Positions 20,703 through 33,242 of a stretch of DNA of 64,000 nt are shown here, piece by piece. Position 1 is the first letter of the stretch. The number at the start of each line of letters is the position of its first letter. Source of the stretch: Pezicula radicicola (Eukaryota > Ascomycota > Leotiomycetes > Helotiales > Dermateaceae); the NCBI GenBank assembly GCA_003008705.1, contig PDUO01000002.1:1196898-1260897 (forward strand), in the 5' to 3' direction. Below the pieces are notes generated by a model. That model had not been told where the DNA came from, made no database searches, and saw only the letters and a program-made list of their open reading frames with translations. The position numbers and the translations under genes were made by a program.

Positions 20703-21722
20703 TTTGTTTGTTGACACCTCGAGCGATGTTACTTTTCGGGTTCCAATCAACAAACAATTCCCAAAATATCACTCTTTATAATCCTCGTGTATTGATAGCG
20801 GCAGCTTCAGTGATGATCTGCCTATGCTCAGGGTTTTAAAATCGAAGTCGGGATCCCGATAGAACGATGTTGTTGTTGTTGGGGCCCCTGTTAATGAACT
20901 GCCGGTCTCCGAGTGAACGGTTCTAGCTTCTTAGACGAAAAGAAAATGCGAATTTTCGTTGTAAGAAAAGCAGAACAGAATGGCCAAACGAGTGAGGCAC
21001 TGGAGCGAGAGAATCTGTCTGCTTTGGAGGCTTGAGTTGGTGGATTGGCCGTGGGTTGAGGGAACGTGCAAAGAATGTAAAGGTTGAATGAAGGTTATGG
21101 AGTCGTGATTTTTAGCTTGTCGCCCAACTGGCCCTGCCCCTGTGCGGTGTACCCTGTTCCATTTCTCGTGTTCAAAGATGCTCTGATGTGGGGCGATGAC
21201 CCGATAATCCCTATTTTAAGCATCATTTCGCCTCTTCAGCCCTCCAACCCCAGTTTTGGTGCGAAAGGAAAGTAAGTCCTCTGAATTAAATAATAGGAAT
21301 AAGAATAATAAGAAGAATAATAATAATAACTACAGCTATTGTTATTTTTTGAATGATATCTTGGAGGCATTCGCATGTTTCAGAGGTATTTGGTGCTTAC
21401 TGCTTAGACCTTTTCTCGTACCAACCTGGAATGCACCTAAGGGTGGTGCTAGGTAGCCTTAGCCTCGCTCGTATTCTATCACATTCACCGTACTCTTGAT
21501 CCCATCTTCATTGCAAACGGGGACTTGTATGGAAGAGCAGTTATTTGGTGTCACAAAACATAACAAAAATTAGGCAAGCATTGAAGGGAGCCCATTGTCG
21601 AAGGTATTTATCCATTGGATATCTTTCGACTATGCCAAGCCTTTCCCCCATATGACTTGTGGCTTACCGTCATTGACCTACTTGCACAATGCAATTGCAT
21701 TGTTGCTTTCCTTGGATATCTC
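20703..21722. other. Intergenic, includes an AAT-type microsatellite
   Basis: This region covers the promoter of the DUF7137 gene and the 3' flank of prephenate dehydratase. It has an (AAT/AAG)n-like stretch at about 21287-21334. No gene is recognised. Confidence 0.5.
21287..21334. repeat. Imperfect AAT/AAG microsatellite
   Basis: A run of trinucleotides of AAT, AAG and GAA type in intergenic DNA. It is low-complexity and probably not functional. Confidence 0.7.
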
Positions 21723-22900
21723 CTACTTGGTGGTCTGTCGACGTTTATCCTCCCAGCTACCCCACCATCTCAAGCTCTGCGTATGTCCTTGCAAATCAGC
21801 CAAAGCTCTGTCGACTTCCTTGTAAGGATCCTTGAAGATGCTACCCCAGAATTCAATGAAGAAGATGTAATGAAATGGCTCTAGCTTTGATGGTCTGCTG
21901 TTAAGACTTGTAAGATTCAAACTGTAGCGCTTGAAGCAGTTCAATGCATTTGCGAGCGTCCCAGGTTCACGATGGTCAATTGTAAATGATACTAAGGACT
22001 TTGTGGGAGCCGAAGACTCTTTAAGTACCTTGTTCTCAACATCATCGTTGCACCCACTCTTCCGGAGAACAATGAATCTGGTGGTGTTGTCTGCACGGTC
22101 CTCAATTCCCTCTCCAAGGACATCAAGGCCGTGAATCTCAGCAGCCAGGCTACTTGCAATTGCGACACTTGTTCTGGTTGTGTCCTCCGCCACCATTTCC
22201 GCTGCCCTGCTGGTGGAACCGACCTCGATTCTCTCAATTCCCTTCAAATATGTACCGAGAAAAGCTTCGCACTGGCCAAATGCTTGCGGGTGAGTGTAGA
22301 TACGCTTGATATGCTTGAGACTGGATAACGGCTTGGTACGTGGGTTCAAGGGGTTCGGCGAAGCCAAAGTGGGAGTAGATGCTCCTGACATGACAGGCGA
22401 ATCGGTGGCCAGGCTAGACGGAGCCTTCCAGCCAAGAAGATAATGGTGTACATCGAGATAGGCCTCGCCGCAGATCGAGATATCTTTGAATCGCGCGTGC
22501 CGGTCCGCTAGGAGTTCGAGTGTGAAGACAACTACACCATTTGTAGAGTTCTCGAAAGGAACAACACCCTTTGCAGCTTCTCCTCCCTGAACAGCCTCAA
22601 AAACAGCTAAAGGCATGTAAGACGAAGTATCTGTTATACGTGATATGATGGATGCATACCTTCGATCGATTTTACAGGCTTGTAATCAAAGTTGCCCTGC
22701 TCGTAGTAGTTGAGAGCGGCCTGAGCAAGTTCGTAAGACGTCAGCCCATGGGCCCATGGAGGAATTTGGGAAGTGTAAGAAGTTGGTACCTGATGAGTAT
22801 AGGAAGATTGAGGACCGAGATAAGCAACGATTGGAACACTCGAAGAGGGTTCTTGTGCGGAAGGCATTGTGCTGGCGTGGGTGCTATTCTTCATCTCCAT
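21723..22900 (-). CDS. PHA2: Prephenate dehydratase (phenylalanine biosynthesis)
   Basis: Exon 1 is 22900-22660 and exon 2 is 22606-21723 (374 aa, one 53-base intron). The N-terminal domain shows VAYLGPQSSYTHQ and GVVPFENSTNGVV, the substrate-binding signature of prephenate dehydratases, with the TTRFIVL motif later. A C-terminal ACT regulatory domain follows (VSFTIDHREPGTLANALNCF and SRPSKLEPFHYIFFIE), the site of phenylalanine feedback in this family. The enzyme turns prephenate into phenylpyruvate in the cytosol. An insert of about 30 residues rich in Ser, Thr and Pro sits in the catalytic domain, as is common in fungi. The gene is divergent from the Htd2-like gene (619 bases between starts). 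No perfect TGASTCA site is seen in that spacer. Confidence 0.92.
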
Positions 22901-23519
22901 GGGCGGGCGTTGTCAAAGCTTGAGAGCTCGGAGGAACGACCGCTTCATGATCCCCTCGCGCAACTCTCTCGTGGGTTGACTTGTAAACGATGGTTTCGTT
23001 GTGGTGATGAGTTGCGGTGCTTAACAAGGCGACTGACGACTGAGTTCCAAGAAAAAATAAGAACCACCAAACCCCACCAAAGATCTACCCCACATAATTC
23101 TAGGGGTGGGATTATAAGTTTCTTTCATACCTTAGACACGCACCAATGTGCTGCTGGATTTTCCATTTGAAAGAATGCGTAAAAGTACAACACAGAAACT
23201 GCAAATTGAGATGCAGTGATGCATGAGCTTTGTGACACCAAGGGCTGTTGACTGAAGGTTGTTAAAGAATTTCGTCTGGTTAGCGAGCCCCTTTACAACC
23301 CAAATAGGGGCTCGTAGCGATCTCGTACTCGCGTAAGTCGTATTGTAGTGAGGTCAGTCTCTCGGTACTCGGACTTCAGTGAGCTTTTTTAGCCTTCTTT
23401 TCTTATCGATAAAGCTCAAAAACCAAGCCACGTCTCTTTCTGCCTACCTTACTTACTACGTATGTTTTGATCCAAGAACAGCTCTGTGAACTGGCGTCTC
23501 AGGTTGTCTTTACATTGAT
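22901..23519. other. Divergent promoter region of prephenate dehydratase and Htd2 genes
   Basis: This is a shared 5' region. Half-sites such as TGACTTG occur but no perfect Gcn4-type palindrome. The frame on the plus strand at 22652-23170 overlaps the dehydratase N-terminus in antisense and is not a gene. Confidence 0.5.
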
Positions 23520-24758
23520 ATGCTGTCTACTACCGTTATCCGAATTCATACACAGCCATTGCCAGCTTTTAGAATCTCCATACGAGGCCGATGCCGACAC
23601 ATTAGCTCTGAAGCCTCAGCCTCTCTTCGCAAGAGCCTGGTCACACGTCCGCCAAACATCATTTACGATTATCTATCTCCTACGCCTTCTCATCTCCTTA
23701 ACATATCACTCTCCGACTTCCTCCCGGAGTCATGCTATCCTTCCAACTTCAGACCTGGAAATGTCGACCGGTACAGCTCCCTTTGTAAAGACTCTAAGTT
23801 TGAAATATTACCACAAGGACACCACCTAGTTTATTTTCCTCCTCAGGTGTCTGCAAATGAGCTTCTACCTGATGGCACTGATCTTCTTCACTCACCTGGA
23901 GAACCATTTGTGCGGAGGATGTGGGCAGGAGGGTCTCTCTCCTTTAACCAGGCCACAGAAGCACAGCTTCCCCTAGATGGAAGATGTAAAGTGAGCTGTG
24001 TAGAACGTATAAGTGATGTTCATTTTAAGGACCTCGGAGTGGAGAGCAACGGCAAAGTGTTTGTGGATATTGAGCGGCGTATTAGCCTGCTTGGAAACCC
24101 GGACCAGGAAACTCCTATTTCCGGGAAATCAGATGGAGGCCCTGCCACAGAGCCATTGCCATCAGTCGTGGAGACAAGGACTCTTGTATTTATGAAACAA
24201 AAGGCTGAGGCCACTGCAAAGGAGGATGCTGCCAAGGCTGATAGAATGGTCAAAGGTACAACTTCTTAAGTCCCTGTGGTTTTATTACTACTGCCTTTTG
24301 CCGTAAACGATTTTATTGCTAACACAAGCCCCACAGTTCCCCAAGAGCCTGGTTTCTATGTTTCCATAAAACCAAACAAATCTCTACTGTTCAGGTTCTC
24401 GGCACTTACTTTCAACGCTCATGCTATTCACCTCAATCCACAATATGCTCGCGATGTAGAAGGTTACCGGGATCTTCTTGTGCACGGTCCACTTACACTG
24501 GTGCTCATGCTCTCTGTGTTAAGGTCACAGTTACAACCAGGGCAAATAATTAAGAGCCTCGACTATAGAAACTTGGCTCCCTTGTATGTAGATGAGGAAA
24601 TGAGGGTTTGTACAAAACAAAGGAAGAAAAGTTCAGGGTCAGAAGGATCTCAGATGCACGATGTGGCTTACGATGTCTGGATTGAGCGCTGGAAAGGTGG
24701 AGACCGAGGACTTGCCGTGAGAGGAATGGCATCAATCGGGCAATGTCAACCATCTTGA
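23520..24758 (+). CDS. Mitochondrial 3-hydroxyacyl-thioester dehydratase (Htd2-type)
   Basis: The exons are 23520-24255 and 24337-24758 (385 aa). The N-terminus (MLSTTVIRIHTQPLPAFRIS) is basic and Ser/Thr-rich, like a mitochondrial presequence. The body matches fungal Htd2, with HHLVYFPPQVSANELLPDGT, then PGEPFVRRMWAGGSL. The hotdog part has FRFSALTFNAHAIHLN, followed by GYRDLLVHGPLTL. The H-x-I/H-x-N region is the expected active-site neighbourhood. In yeast Htd2 performs the dehydration step of mitochondrial type II fatty acid synthesis, which feeds lipoate. The same role is inferred. The intron has a CCACAG acceptor and the frame closes cleanly. Confidence 0.88.
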
Positions 24759-26010
24759 GATGATATATATAGGAGTTATCAAATGCTATAATAGGATCGG
24801 CCATCACATGAAGAGACGGAAAATACTGTGAACCTTGTTCTAAAAGACTGGTAGATGGCTGTAGTTCCCAGCACTGCCACTTCGTCAAAGCTTCCACACT
24901 CACTCATGTGATATTATTGTGTGGCGTTAACGAGAGAAAGTACATACTGCTACAAAGCACAAGTGAATCATTGAAACAATAGGTGATGCACCGATGAAGT
25001 GCATGAGCCGGCCTGTAGAAGGCTTCAAGCACCATAGCTTGCCACTGGCTGGGCTTGCTAGGGGTTCTTGGCTACCACCCAATTTCCATGCCACCAAGGC
25101 TTGACGGCGGAACTTCCACCGACGAGGCTGACAAAAGTCGTATAATGACTGCAAATACATTGCTCAGCATTTCGAGATGTAAGTGTGTATCGACGCTATC
25201 TATAGCCTCTCTATATGAGTTGATATAATACTATAATTGTCGTACGAAAGCACAATCTTCCTTGAACCGTCGGATCGTCGTATCCAAATAACAATATTTT
25301 AAAAATGTACATCCCATCTGATTTATTTCTGCCAGGGTTTGAGGATAAGAGAATCTCTCAGCGCCAATCAGACGGAGGGAACGTGCGCCACAGCTCTCTC
25401 TTCTATCCGGATGTTACGAGCTGTTGGAGAAAGTTAAAAACATATATTCTCTTTTGTCCATGCTGTGAATATCTGCAATCCCGTTCCAGAGTTCCTAGCC
25501 GTTGTCGGCCGGCGTGCAGGACCGTCTAACTGCCCCAGCAATTGCCATCTCCTTCCCAATCGATGCCTCCACTAGCTCCGACGACAACTTCGACCTTCGA
25601 CGGCTTAAGCATCTAGTAACTTTGGGCCATGTGCGAGGATTGAACTTCAACCAAGCCGACTTCCACCACACTTTCCGTGGTTCGCACGACTTTCCTTCCG
25701 GCCCATTTATCACCTACTGTCTGCTCCTTCCTTTTCCCTAGGTCCACTTTCTCTAACGACAGCACTCCGTCCAACGGGCCGCGTCAACCACCTCACACAT
25801 TTGGAAATATCCATTGGTCAGTCTCTATTTGGCGCCGACGACGATATACATACTTTGGCAGATCCACTAGCATCATTGAAGCCGTCTGCAGATCTCATAC
25901 TGCCAACACGAAACACTTGCGGTCAAGTTCACCCATGTCTCTCTTCTGCTAAACTCAATCGACGCAACTTCGACGTGATCCGTCCTGCAGGTTCTTTCTC
26001 GAGGCCTATC
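24759..26010. other. Intergenic; probable leader of the PH-LRR gene
   Basis: No gene is recognised in 1.25 kb. A short plus frame at 25502-25741 and the stretch read in frame upstream of 26011 lack an ATG in frame, so they are treated as 5' leader. Confidence 0.45.
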
Positions 26011-29000
26011 ATGGCCCCAAAGGAAGGAGGAAGTGGCAGACGAAAGAGCAGCATGTTCCGCAGAAGTCCACTAACAGGCCTCACACCACTCGACACGGGA
26101 AATGTGGTGACTAAGGATGAGGATGGTGGAGATCATAAGGAAACGAAGGAGAGGAGAAAGCTCAAGAGCAAGAGAAGCTCTGTATTCAGCCTTGGTTCAT
26201 CGTCGACTTTGGTCCTGCCAAAAGACGGAGGAATCATGAGTCCAGTGGAGAAACCAAGCTCTGCAAACCCTCGTCCCCGACCCACTCAGAAAGAAAACAA
26301 CTCAAGAAGCTCAAGAAGCAGGCCGACTTCGATGTTTGGATCGTTTGGAAAGAAAACTGGGAGCTATACGGAAGAAGGTGAAATAGAAAATCTGGCGGGC
26401 ACGCCGGAATCCCCTTCGGAAGATGGCGAAACTCCAGCTTTGGACCACGGTCGCTCCATGAACAGAACCGTCATTCTCGCTGGAGAAGTGCAGACGAGCA
26501 GTGGCATTCTGAGTGGATTCCTCAAGAAGAAAAAGGAATACTTGGTGCTGACTGAAACACATCTTGTACGCTTCAAGAGCCAGGCGCGCGCATGGGAAAC
26601 ATTCCCATCGACCCGTCCCCCTGCACCCAAACGTAGCAATCCAAGTCGCCATGCGTCAACAACATCGATTGGATCTTTGCATGATGCGCAATCTATATCG
26701 CATGGCTCAGGTGAACTGGAAAACACCATACCTCTAGAGCAAATCGTGACGGCGTACAAATTGGAAGACGGGAAGCCTTTTTTCACCACTGAGGTTGTGT
26801 ATTTGGATGAGGAATACAATGGCGTTGGTTCTGTTCAACTCATGCTGCATGACCCAGGAGAAGCCGATCTCTGGCATTCGTCAATCGGGGCCGCGGCACA
26901 AAAGGCAAGACTGCTACGCGCAGAGAATCCATTTCCACGTAGAATTATAGACTACTTGGCGGGGACGCTTGAGATCGCTCAGGACTACGATCAAGAGCAC
27001 TGCCAGATCTACAGGGTAATTCGAAGAGCCAGCATGCAAAAGGGTGCTAAGCCCTCTGCTGATGACACTGGTTCGTGTGTTTTCTACATGGTCGTTGGCC
27101 TAAATAAGCTGCACCTAATACCTCTTCCTGATTTCACCGAAGCCAACCAGCATCTTTCCACTTCCAAATTCAAGGGAGAAAGCTTCGGTCTTGTAAATTT
27201 GGTTTCTATGAACGTTCAGCAGGCAGACGACCGCTTTGAGCTCGCCTTTCGGACGCCTCTCCAGAAGGCAAGAGTGCTTGAATTGTCTGCACCCGCAAAT
27301 ATTGAGATTGGTATTACTGTGTTCAAGGCCTTGCATTTTCTGAAACCTCTCTGGCTAGACTACACCTTCGTCGTAGGAACTCCGAAGAGCTTGCTTCACG
27401 GACTTCAATTACCAGACAAAGACGAGTCTGATCATGGCAACTTCGATCGAACTCTCACTGCTTATTGCCGTGCTTATAACGTGAGTCTCTACCCCTCCAT
27501 TGCAGTTTTTGATACTGATAAATGCGCAGTGCAACCCTGCAAATATCAGATACGGCATTCATTGGGACGTTGATGACTCTCCTCAGTGGAGATTGTACAG
27601 TCCAGCCGAGACTAAGAACTACACAGCCTACGAGCTTTTGGCTATCATGAGATCACTTCGCTACAACGAGACATTTCGTTCAATTTCATTCAACAACATC
27701 AGCTTGCAGAAGTTGCATGGACTCGTTGATAAGGAGGGGCAAGAGCATGTGGCGTGGACTACTCTGAAAGGCGAATCAATTCAGGCATATTACGATATTA
27801 ACCCACAGAACAAATCGTTACTTTATCAAGAGATCCAAGCCATTGCTCTAAAGTCGAGACGTTTACGCAGAATGGACTTTACCAAAACTCTCCCTGGTCG
27901 ACGACCCAAAGAAATATTTGACCAGGGGGATACAAAGGACCCTGGCTGCGAGTTGCTAGCCGGGCTTGCCACAGCTATCAGGGCCGGGGAAGCCACTGTC
28001 GATTGGATTACCATGAATGGAATCGAGCTTGGAGAAACGGACTTTGATGCTTTCGGTACGTGCTCGCAATGCCTTCGGTCTTCTATCTGTGCTAATAAAA
28101 CAGCAGATCCTCTCGAACCAAGAGCGCGGCTCAAGGCCGTCGAATGCTCGCATTGTGCCTTGAATGATAGGCTTATCAACCTGTTAATACGTAGACTGGA
28201 GAAACAATTTGCAACACTCGAATGTATTGACATCTCTAATAATCCAGGCCGTCTCAACATCGTCGCGTTTCCACTCTCGATGGGTCGTTTTACACGGATT
28301 CGAAAGCTAGACATATCGGGGACTTCATGGTCATCGGGCGAGAATCATTTATTTTCCGAGAAGACTTTGCTAGGCTGGCGTTTGGAGGAGCTCTGCTTAA
28401 GCGGCATTCCGGTGAGTAGTTCTAGAGACTTAACTTGTATTTTACTAATCAAGAAGTAGATTAATAAAGCGACCCTTGAATGCATCGCAGCATATTTGCT
28501 TAGCGACAAGTCAGGTTCTTTACACATGTTGCAGATGGAGCAATGCGGTCTGACTGGCGCTGATGTGGCCTTCTTGATGAGATCTATGAGTCGAGCTACT
28601 GGGGTAGCACGAGAATTGGAGTTTCAAGTCAGCGCCAACAGATTTAAAGACGGCGGTGTTGACGAGATTGTCAAGGCTATCGAGCAAAATCACACCCCAT
28701 CAAAGCTCGTCATGCGTATGATCGAGTTTAGAAAGGATAGCCACTTCAGGCAGCTTTTGGATGCGCTTCGTTGCAACACGACAATTCGAGAACTTGATAT
28801 ATCAAAAGCCTCTCTTGTAAACGATGCCGAGGCAGGCCCAGAGACTTGCGAAGCTCTTCGAAATGTGTTCGCCGAAAACAAGTCGCTCATCGAACTTGAT
28901 ATCTCGGGCGAGCAGGCTCGTTTGGATGTAGCTCGCTTCGGGATTGGACTCAATAATGCCTTGATGGGCCTAAAGGAGAACGATACACTTAAGGTCCTAC

Positions 29001-29842
29001 GCATCGAGTATCAAAATCTCGGGCTAGAGGGTGCGAATACACTATCCTCAGTGTTTGAAGCAAACAAAGGTCTCACACATGTGTATTGTGAGCACAATTT
29101 CATTACTCTTCAGGGCTTTACCACCCTTGTCAATGCTGTTGCAAAGAACTTTGTTGTTCTGGATATTCCAGACATGACCAGCGACCGAGAATTAGCTCTG
29201 AAACAACTCGATGATTTGCCCAAGGCAACAAGATCGGCTTCTAGCAGTGCACGAAATGGGCGTCATGTGCCGTCTTCAGTCCGTCGAACACTTAATCATA
29301 TCGGTGCTTCGTCAAAGCCCTCCAAGCAGGAACCCACACCTCAGGATATTGACGCAGGCAAAAGTTTTATCAACGAGAAGTGGGCGAAGGAGCTTGCAAG
29401 GCTTCATGCCTTTCTAGAGCGAAATCAAAACATTGCCGCAGGTGTCGAAGGTTACGGTGTTGATGCTGAAGGCATGTTGAGCGACGAAACCATGCGACCA
29501 ACAACTGCAATGAGTGATAAGGGAATTCTCGACCACGTTATGAGCAACACAACACCGCGGATCGAGCTGAATGATCCCGTCGATGCTCATGTTGGCAAGA
29601 TGAATCGATTGGGTCTCGGCGAAAATGTGGACACGGAGAGTCGGGACGGTATTCTAGGAGAAGAAAATGAGAAGCTCGAAATGCATTCTGAGGACGATAG
29701 CAATTCGACACCAACGAAGAAGAAGCCTGGCAAGTACGGTCGAGGGACTCATGAGGCTTATAATCAAAGCCTTCTGCCCAAAATAGAGATGACCGAAGAG
29801 ATGCATGAGGTGGATGATGAGCTATTTCCTATGGACAATTGA
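26011..29842 (+). CDS. Large PH-like plus leucine-rich-repeat protein (possibly CARMIL-like)
   Basis: The exons are 26011-27480, 27530-28055, 28104-28411 and 28460-29842 (1228 aa). The first in-frame ATG is 26011. Residues 1-150 are basic and Ser-rich, with MFRRSPLTGL and repeated Arg/Ser blocks. From about 150 a PH-like fold is suggested by GILSGFLKKKKEYLVLTETH and later LMLHDPGEADLWHSSIGAAA; a second PH-like stretch may follow. Leucine-rich repeats run from about 530 to 1000, seen as TLECIDISNNPGRLN, TIRELDISKASLV and KSLIELDISGE. The tail is acidic and disordered. PH followed by LRR recalls CARMIL actin-capping regulators, but that is analogy only. Fungal homologues exist and are usually called LRR proteins. 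Membrane-cortex location is inferred. Confidence 0.8.
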
Positions 29843-30653
29843 GCGATGATGGCGCGTTTTAACATTATGCTTTCACCGTGGCGTATAGGTTTTGATTTGG
29901 GGACTTGGATGGAATGGATGGATGGCAGGGCGGAGTTTTGTAGGATATCATAGCGCCGGGCTATTATTGCTTGCATTGTTTGGCGTATCAAGAGGGATGA
30001 AGGGAAACGAAATGCATGGCTTGGCTATAGCACGGGGTTTCCCATTGCTGCTGTAATTGCACTTTCGGCGTAGCTTATTGCATTCATTGTACTAGAAATT
30101 TGCTGAAGACATAGATCATGGCAGACAGATGCTCCGGGTAATAGCTATGATAGTCCAAAAAGAAATAAAAATCAAAGAAATAAAAATCAAAGAAACAAAA
30201 ATCTAAGAACTCACGATATATGGGATGGATGTACATGGCTATTAAAAGGAGCAGGGGGGAAGAAAATACCATGCTATCAACTGAATAGTCCATTACAAGT
30301 GAGAAGATCGGGAGACGATTACTGAAGATTATAATACCAGAGTGCGTCGAGCCAGGACTTCCATTTGTAACAAGCAACATGAGGCAGTTGATGTAATAAG
30401 TTGCTTCTAGCTTCTAAAAGTAACTTCTTTGTTCAGTAATTTGCGAGGAGCCTTCGGTAACCGCAGAAAACAGGTAGGTCTTAGGCACCGAGTATTAAGG
30501 AAGTACAAGCCTTCACAAGCTGCAGCCTAGCACCTTCCACGTTTTCTAGCTCTTTCTTCGTTCTTTGTTTCTTTCTTTTTATATCTTCCACCGCAAAAAA
30601 TCAACCCTCATAAACATCACAAAATTTCATCATCATCGGCAGCAAAACAAACC
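29843..30653. other. Intergenic with a 15-base tandem repeat
   Basis: No gene is seen. A short tandem array lies at 30157-30208, and the right end is the promoter of the cyclotransferase-like gene. Confidence 0.5.
30157..30208. repeat. Tandem repeat, unit about 15 bases (AGAAATAAAAATCAA type)
   Basis: Just over three imperfect copies of an AGAAATAAAAATCAA unit; the last carries AGAAACAAAAATCTA. It is A-rich, in intergenic DNA, with no visible function. Confidence 0.75.
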
Positions 30654-31276
30654 ATGGCATCCGCAGCATCATCTTCGACGCCAGAGAAAAGCTCAAAGCT
30701 CTACTTTGCATACGGCTCCAATCTCAGCCTTGGCCAAATGCAGCGACGCTGTCCAAGATCCAGTTATTGGGGAATCGGTATCCTGAGAGGTTGGAAGTGG
30801 ATTATTATGGAACGAGGTTTCGCCAATATTATCAACACTTTCCCGTCGTATGCGGAGGCTTTGAGTCCGCAGAATGCAGCAAGGGAGAGAGAGACGCAGG
30901 ATGTTGTGTATGGGATGCTTTATACTGTTGGAGAGGAAGATGAAGAGCTATTGGATGGATATGAGGGTGTACCGAGGTATTATGAGAAGGTGGAAATGGA
31001 GATTGAGGTTGTTTCTTCCGAGGTTCCTATTAATGTAAGTGCGCTTGCTCCTTTCTTAACTAATCGATTGATTTATTGTACTGAGATCCAAATTAGAAAA
31101 CTCTGGAGCCGAATGTTAAGGCTTTGGTCTATATAGACACTTACAATATCACGGAAGGGACCATCAGAAATGAGTACATCAATCGTATGAATACTGGGAT
31201 TGCTGATGCAATGGATAAGGGTGTCCCGAAGTGGTTTTTCCAGAGGTATATGAGGAAATGGGTTACTAAACCTTAG
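30654..31276 (+). CDS. Gamma-glutamylcyclotransferase-like (GGCT/AIG2 fold) protein
   Basis: The exons are 30654-31034 and 31097-31276 (186 aa). The signature YFAYGSNLS lies at residues 17-25 and matches the substrate loop of the GGCT/AIG2 fold. A Glu in GYEGVPRYYEK (Glu104) is the expected catalytic acid. GGCT enzymes release 5-oxoproline from gamma-glutamyl amino acids in glutathione turnover. Many fungal paralogues have unknown substrates, so the reaction is probable but not proved. The second exon (YIDTYNITEGTIRNEYINRM) carries the usual C-terminal helix. The protein is cytosolic by inference, with no signal peptide. Confidence 0.82.
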
Positions 31277-33242
31277 TGCTAAGGAACGGAAGTATTGGAG
31301 TGATGGTGTTGAAGAAACTGTTGAGTGAAGGATCCTCGATGCTTGTGGAATTGGTGAGCTGTACTACTGAAGGCGACTTTATGTAAGGGTATCTCGGGCT
31401 CTTGCCCAGATATGGAGATGAGCACTTCGAGGGACTCAGATTAAGGCTATTATCTATCAATAATGTATGCAGACTAGAAACCTTTCCTGAATGTACAAAT
31501 ACTGATTTATGACTATATTTGAGTGTCTCAATAAACAGATACTTAGGAGTACTTATACCAGTACCTCGCTGGACTTAATTATTTTATTTGGAAAATTCAC
31601 TTTAGTTAGATGACTCGTCTTACATGATTACACTTTATGCACAGCTTATGGTTATTCCAAGCCTACGTCAAGAATTAGATGCCTGATAAAGAGAAGTGAA
31701 AACAAAACAGAAGATACCTCTTGCTACCAAGTCTACTTCCGATTCGACCGAAGCACCCATTCAATTCACTCACTCGGCCCAAAATCTCAGAGGACTAGTT
31801 TATGATTTTTTCTCTTAGGTAACCACCCATTTATCTGTTCAAGTCCTAGAAGTCCATTTGGCTGTAGTATTCAATAGACTTACATAAACTTCTGGCCATT
31901 AGCAAGAGCCAATTTAGCTGTGTATCATCAAAAGAAAATTTCTATCTTAAAAAACAATACAACCATTCACCTGTGCCTTCAAAAGTCAGAAATCGTGGGA
32001 ATGAAGTGTTCAGCAAAGAGCGCTAGCGAAACTAAGAGTAAGTAAGGTAAGGAAGTCTACGTATCCAGAATCTGAAACTCAGAGAAATCCCCATTAATGT
32101 AGATACTTGAAACCCTCCGAAGGAAAACAGTTATGATGTTTTAAACGAGGGCGTTAAGAGATTGGAAAAATCGGAGGTTTCGGGTATTCCTAAAATGGCC
32201 AAAAGGAAGGGGTATACGAAACTCATAGTTGAATTGCATGATCTTGGTCTAAAACTTAGTTGTGGGGTTTAGTAAACAACTCTTAATGTTGCAATTAAAC
32301 TCGCTTGAGTGTTCTAGAAGAATAGAATGCTAGAGGTCATTACTCTGAGTTGAGTAGGTAAGAGATGGAATGGTAACTAACCGCCGCCTCCCTTGGTCGC
32401 TTAACTTTTTCTCCCTCTCTAGTTTTCAGTCCCGTAATTTCCTTCAAAGAAAAAAAATGGCGTTAGAAAGTTTAGTGGAACAGCCTAGTGCCCCCTAATG
32501 TTTCCCTAAAGTCCCTATAATTCTAGTCCCGTCTTTTTTGTAGAACACATGAGAAAAAACCTACGAGTCCAGTTCCCTGGCGCGAGGCAGGGCCTGCGCT
32601 CTTACTCCCTCAACGGTATATTAGGGATACGCTACACATTTCATTAGCTATTCTCGATTTTCTGATTTAATAAAAAAAGGGAAGTCAAGAGTAGAGTGGC
32701 GTAACACTACAGAGCTAAGTGATTTTGAATCGCCGGACGATAACTTGATCAGCTTTCAGGCATAACATAAGGACATCTCGCAAAAGCACGACAGCAAGGA
32801 CAAAACAGATTTGAAGTATTGGGGTATATTCTCCAGTCACCACACGACACCGTCTATTTGTACAGAACCACCGTCCTTCCGAGCTACTAGCAATCATTAA
32901 TCCATCACCAATCATCATCCCACCATCCATGCCATTGCCGCAAATATTACCAAACCAGTGGATATAAGACACCTCGCTCACGCATTCGCTCCAACGCATC
33001 CCATGCATCATCATCCGTCTAACCGCCCCTCCTCTTGCCTTGCCCCTCCCTATGTACCAGACTGGCAAATAGCCATAAGAAAAAATGAAATGAAAATCGT
33101 GATATTGATCATAAGCAACGTAATGTAGAAGTGAAGTGGTGTTGTATACATGAAAAATACCAACTGCAAGATGCAAATGGTTGACAAATTGTGATGTGAA
33201 AAATAAGTAGCAAAGTGTGCCTTCATGAGTTTTTGGTATTCC
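31277..33242. other. 2 kb intergenic region, no gene seen
   Basis: This lies between converging genes. The 153-aa minus frame at 32715-33176 sits in the presumed 3' untranslated region of Ste11 and has no recognisable domain. The 31.5-32.7 kb stretch is AT-rich and looks non-coding. Confidence 0.45.

Noticed and set aside
20412..20753. Apparent frameshift in the DUF7137 gene
   Set aside because: A 56-base intron (20566-20511) with good donor, branch and acceptor restores one frame.
32715..33176. 153-codon minus frame downstream of ste11
   Set aside because: Low-complexity His/Tyr/Met composition, no domain, and it lies in the probable 3' flank of ste11.
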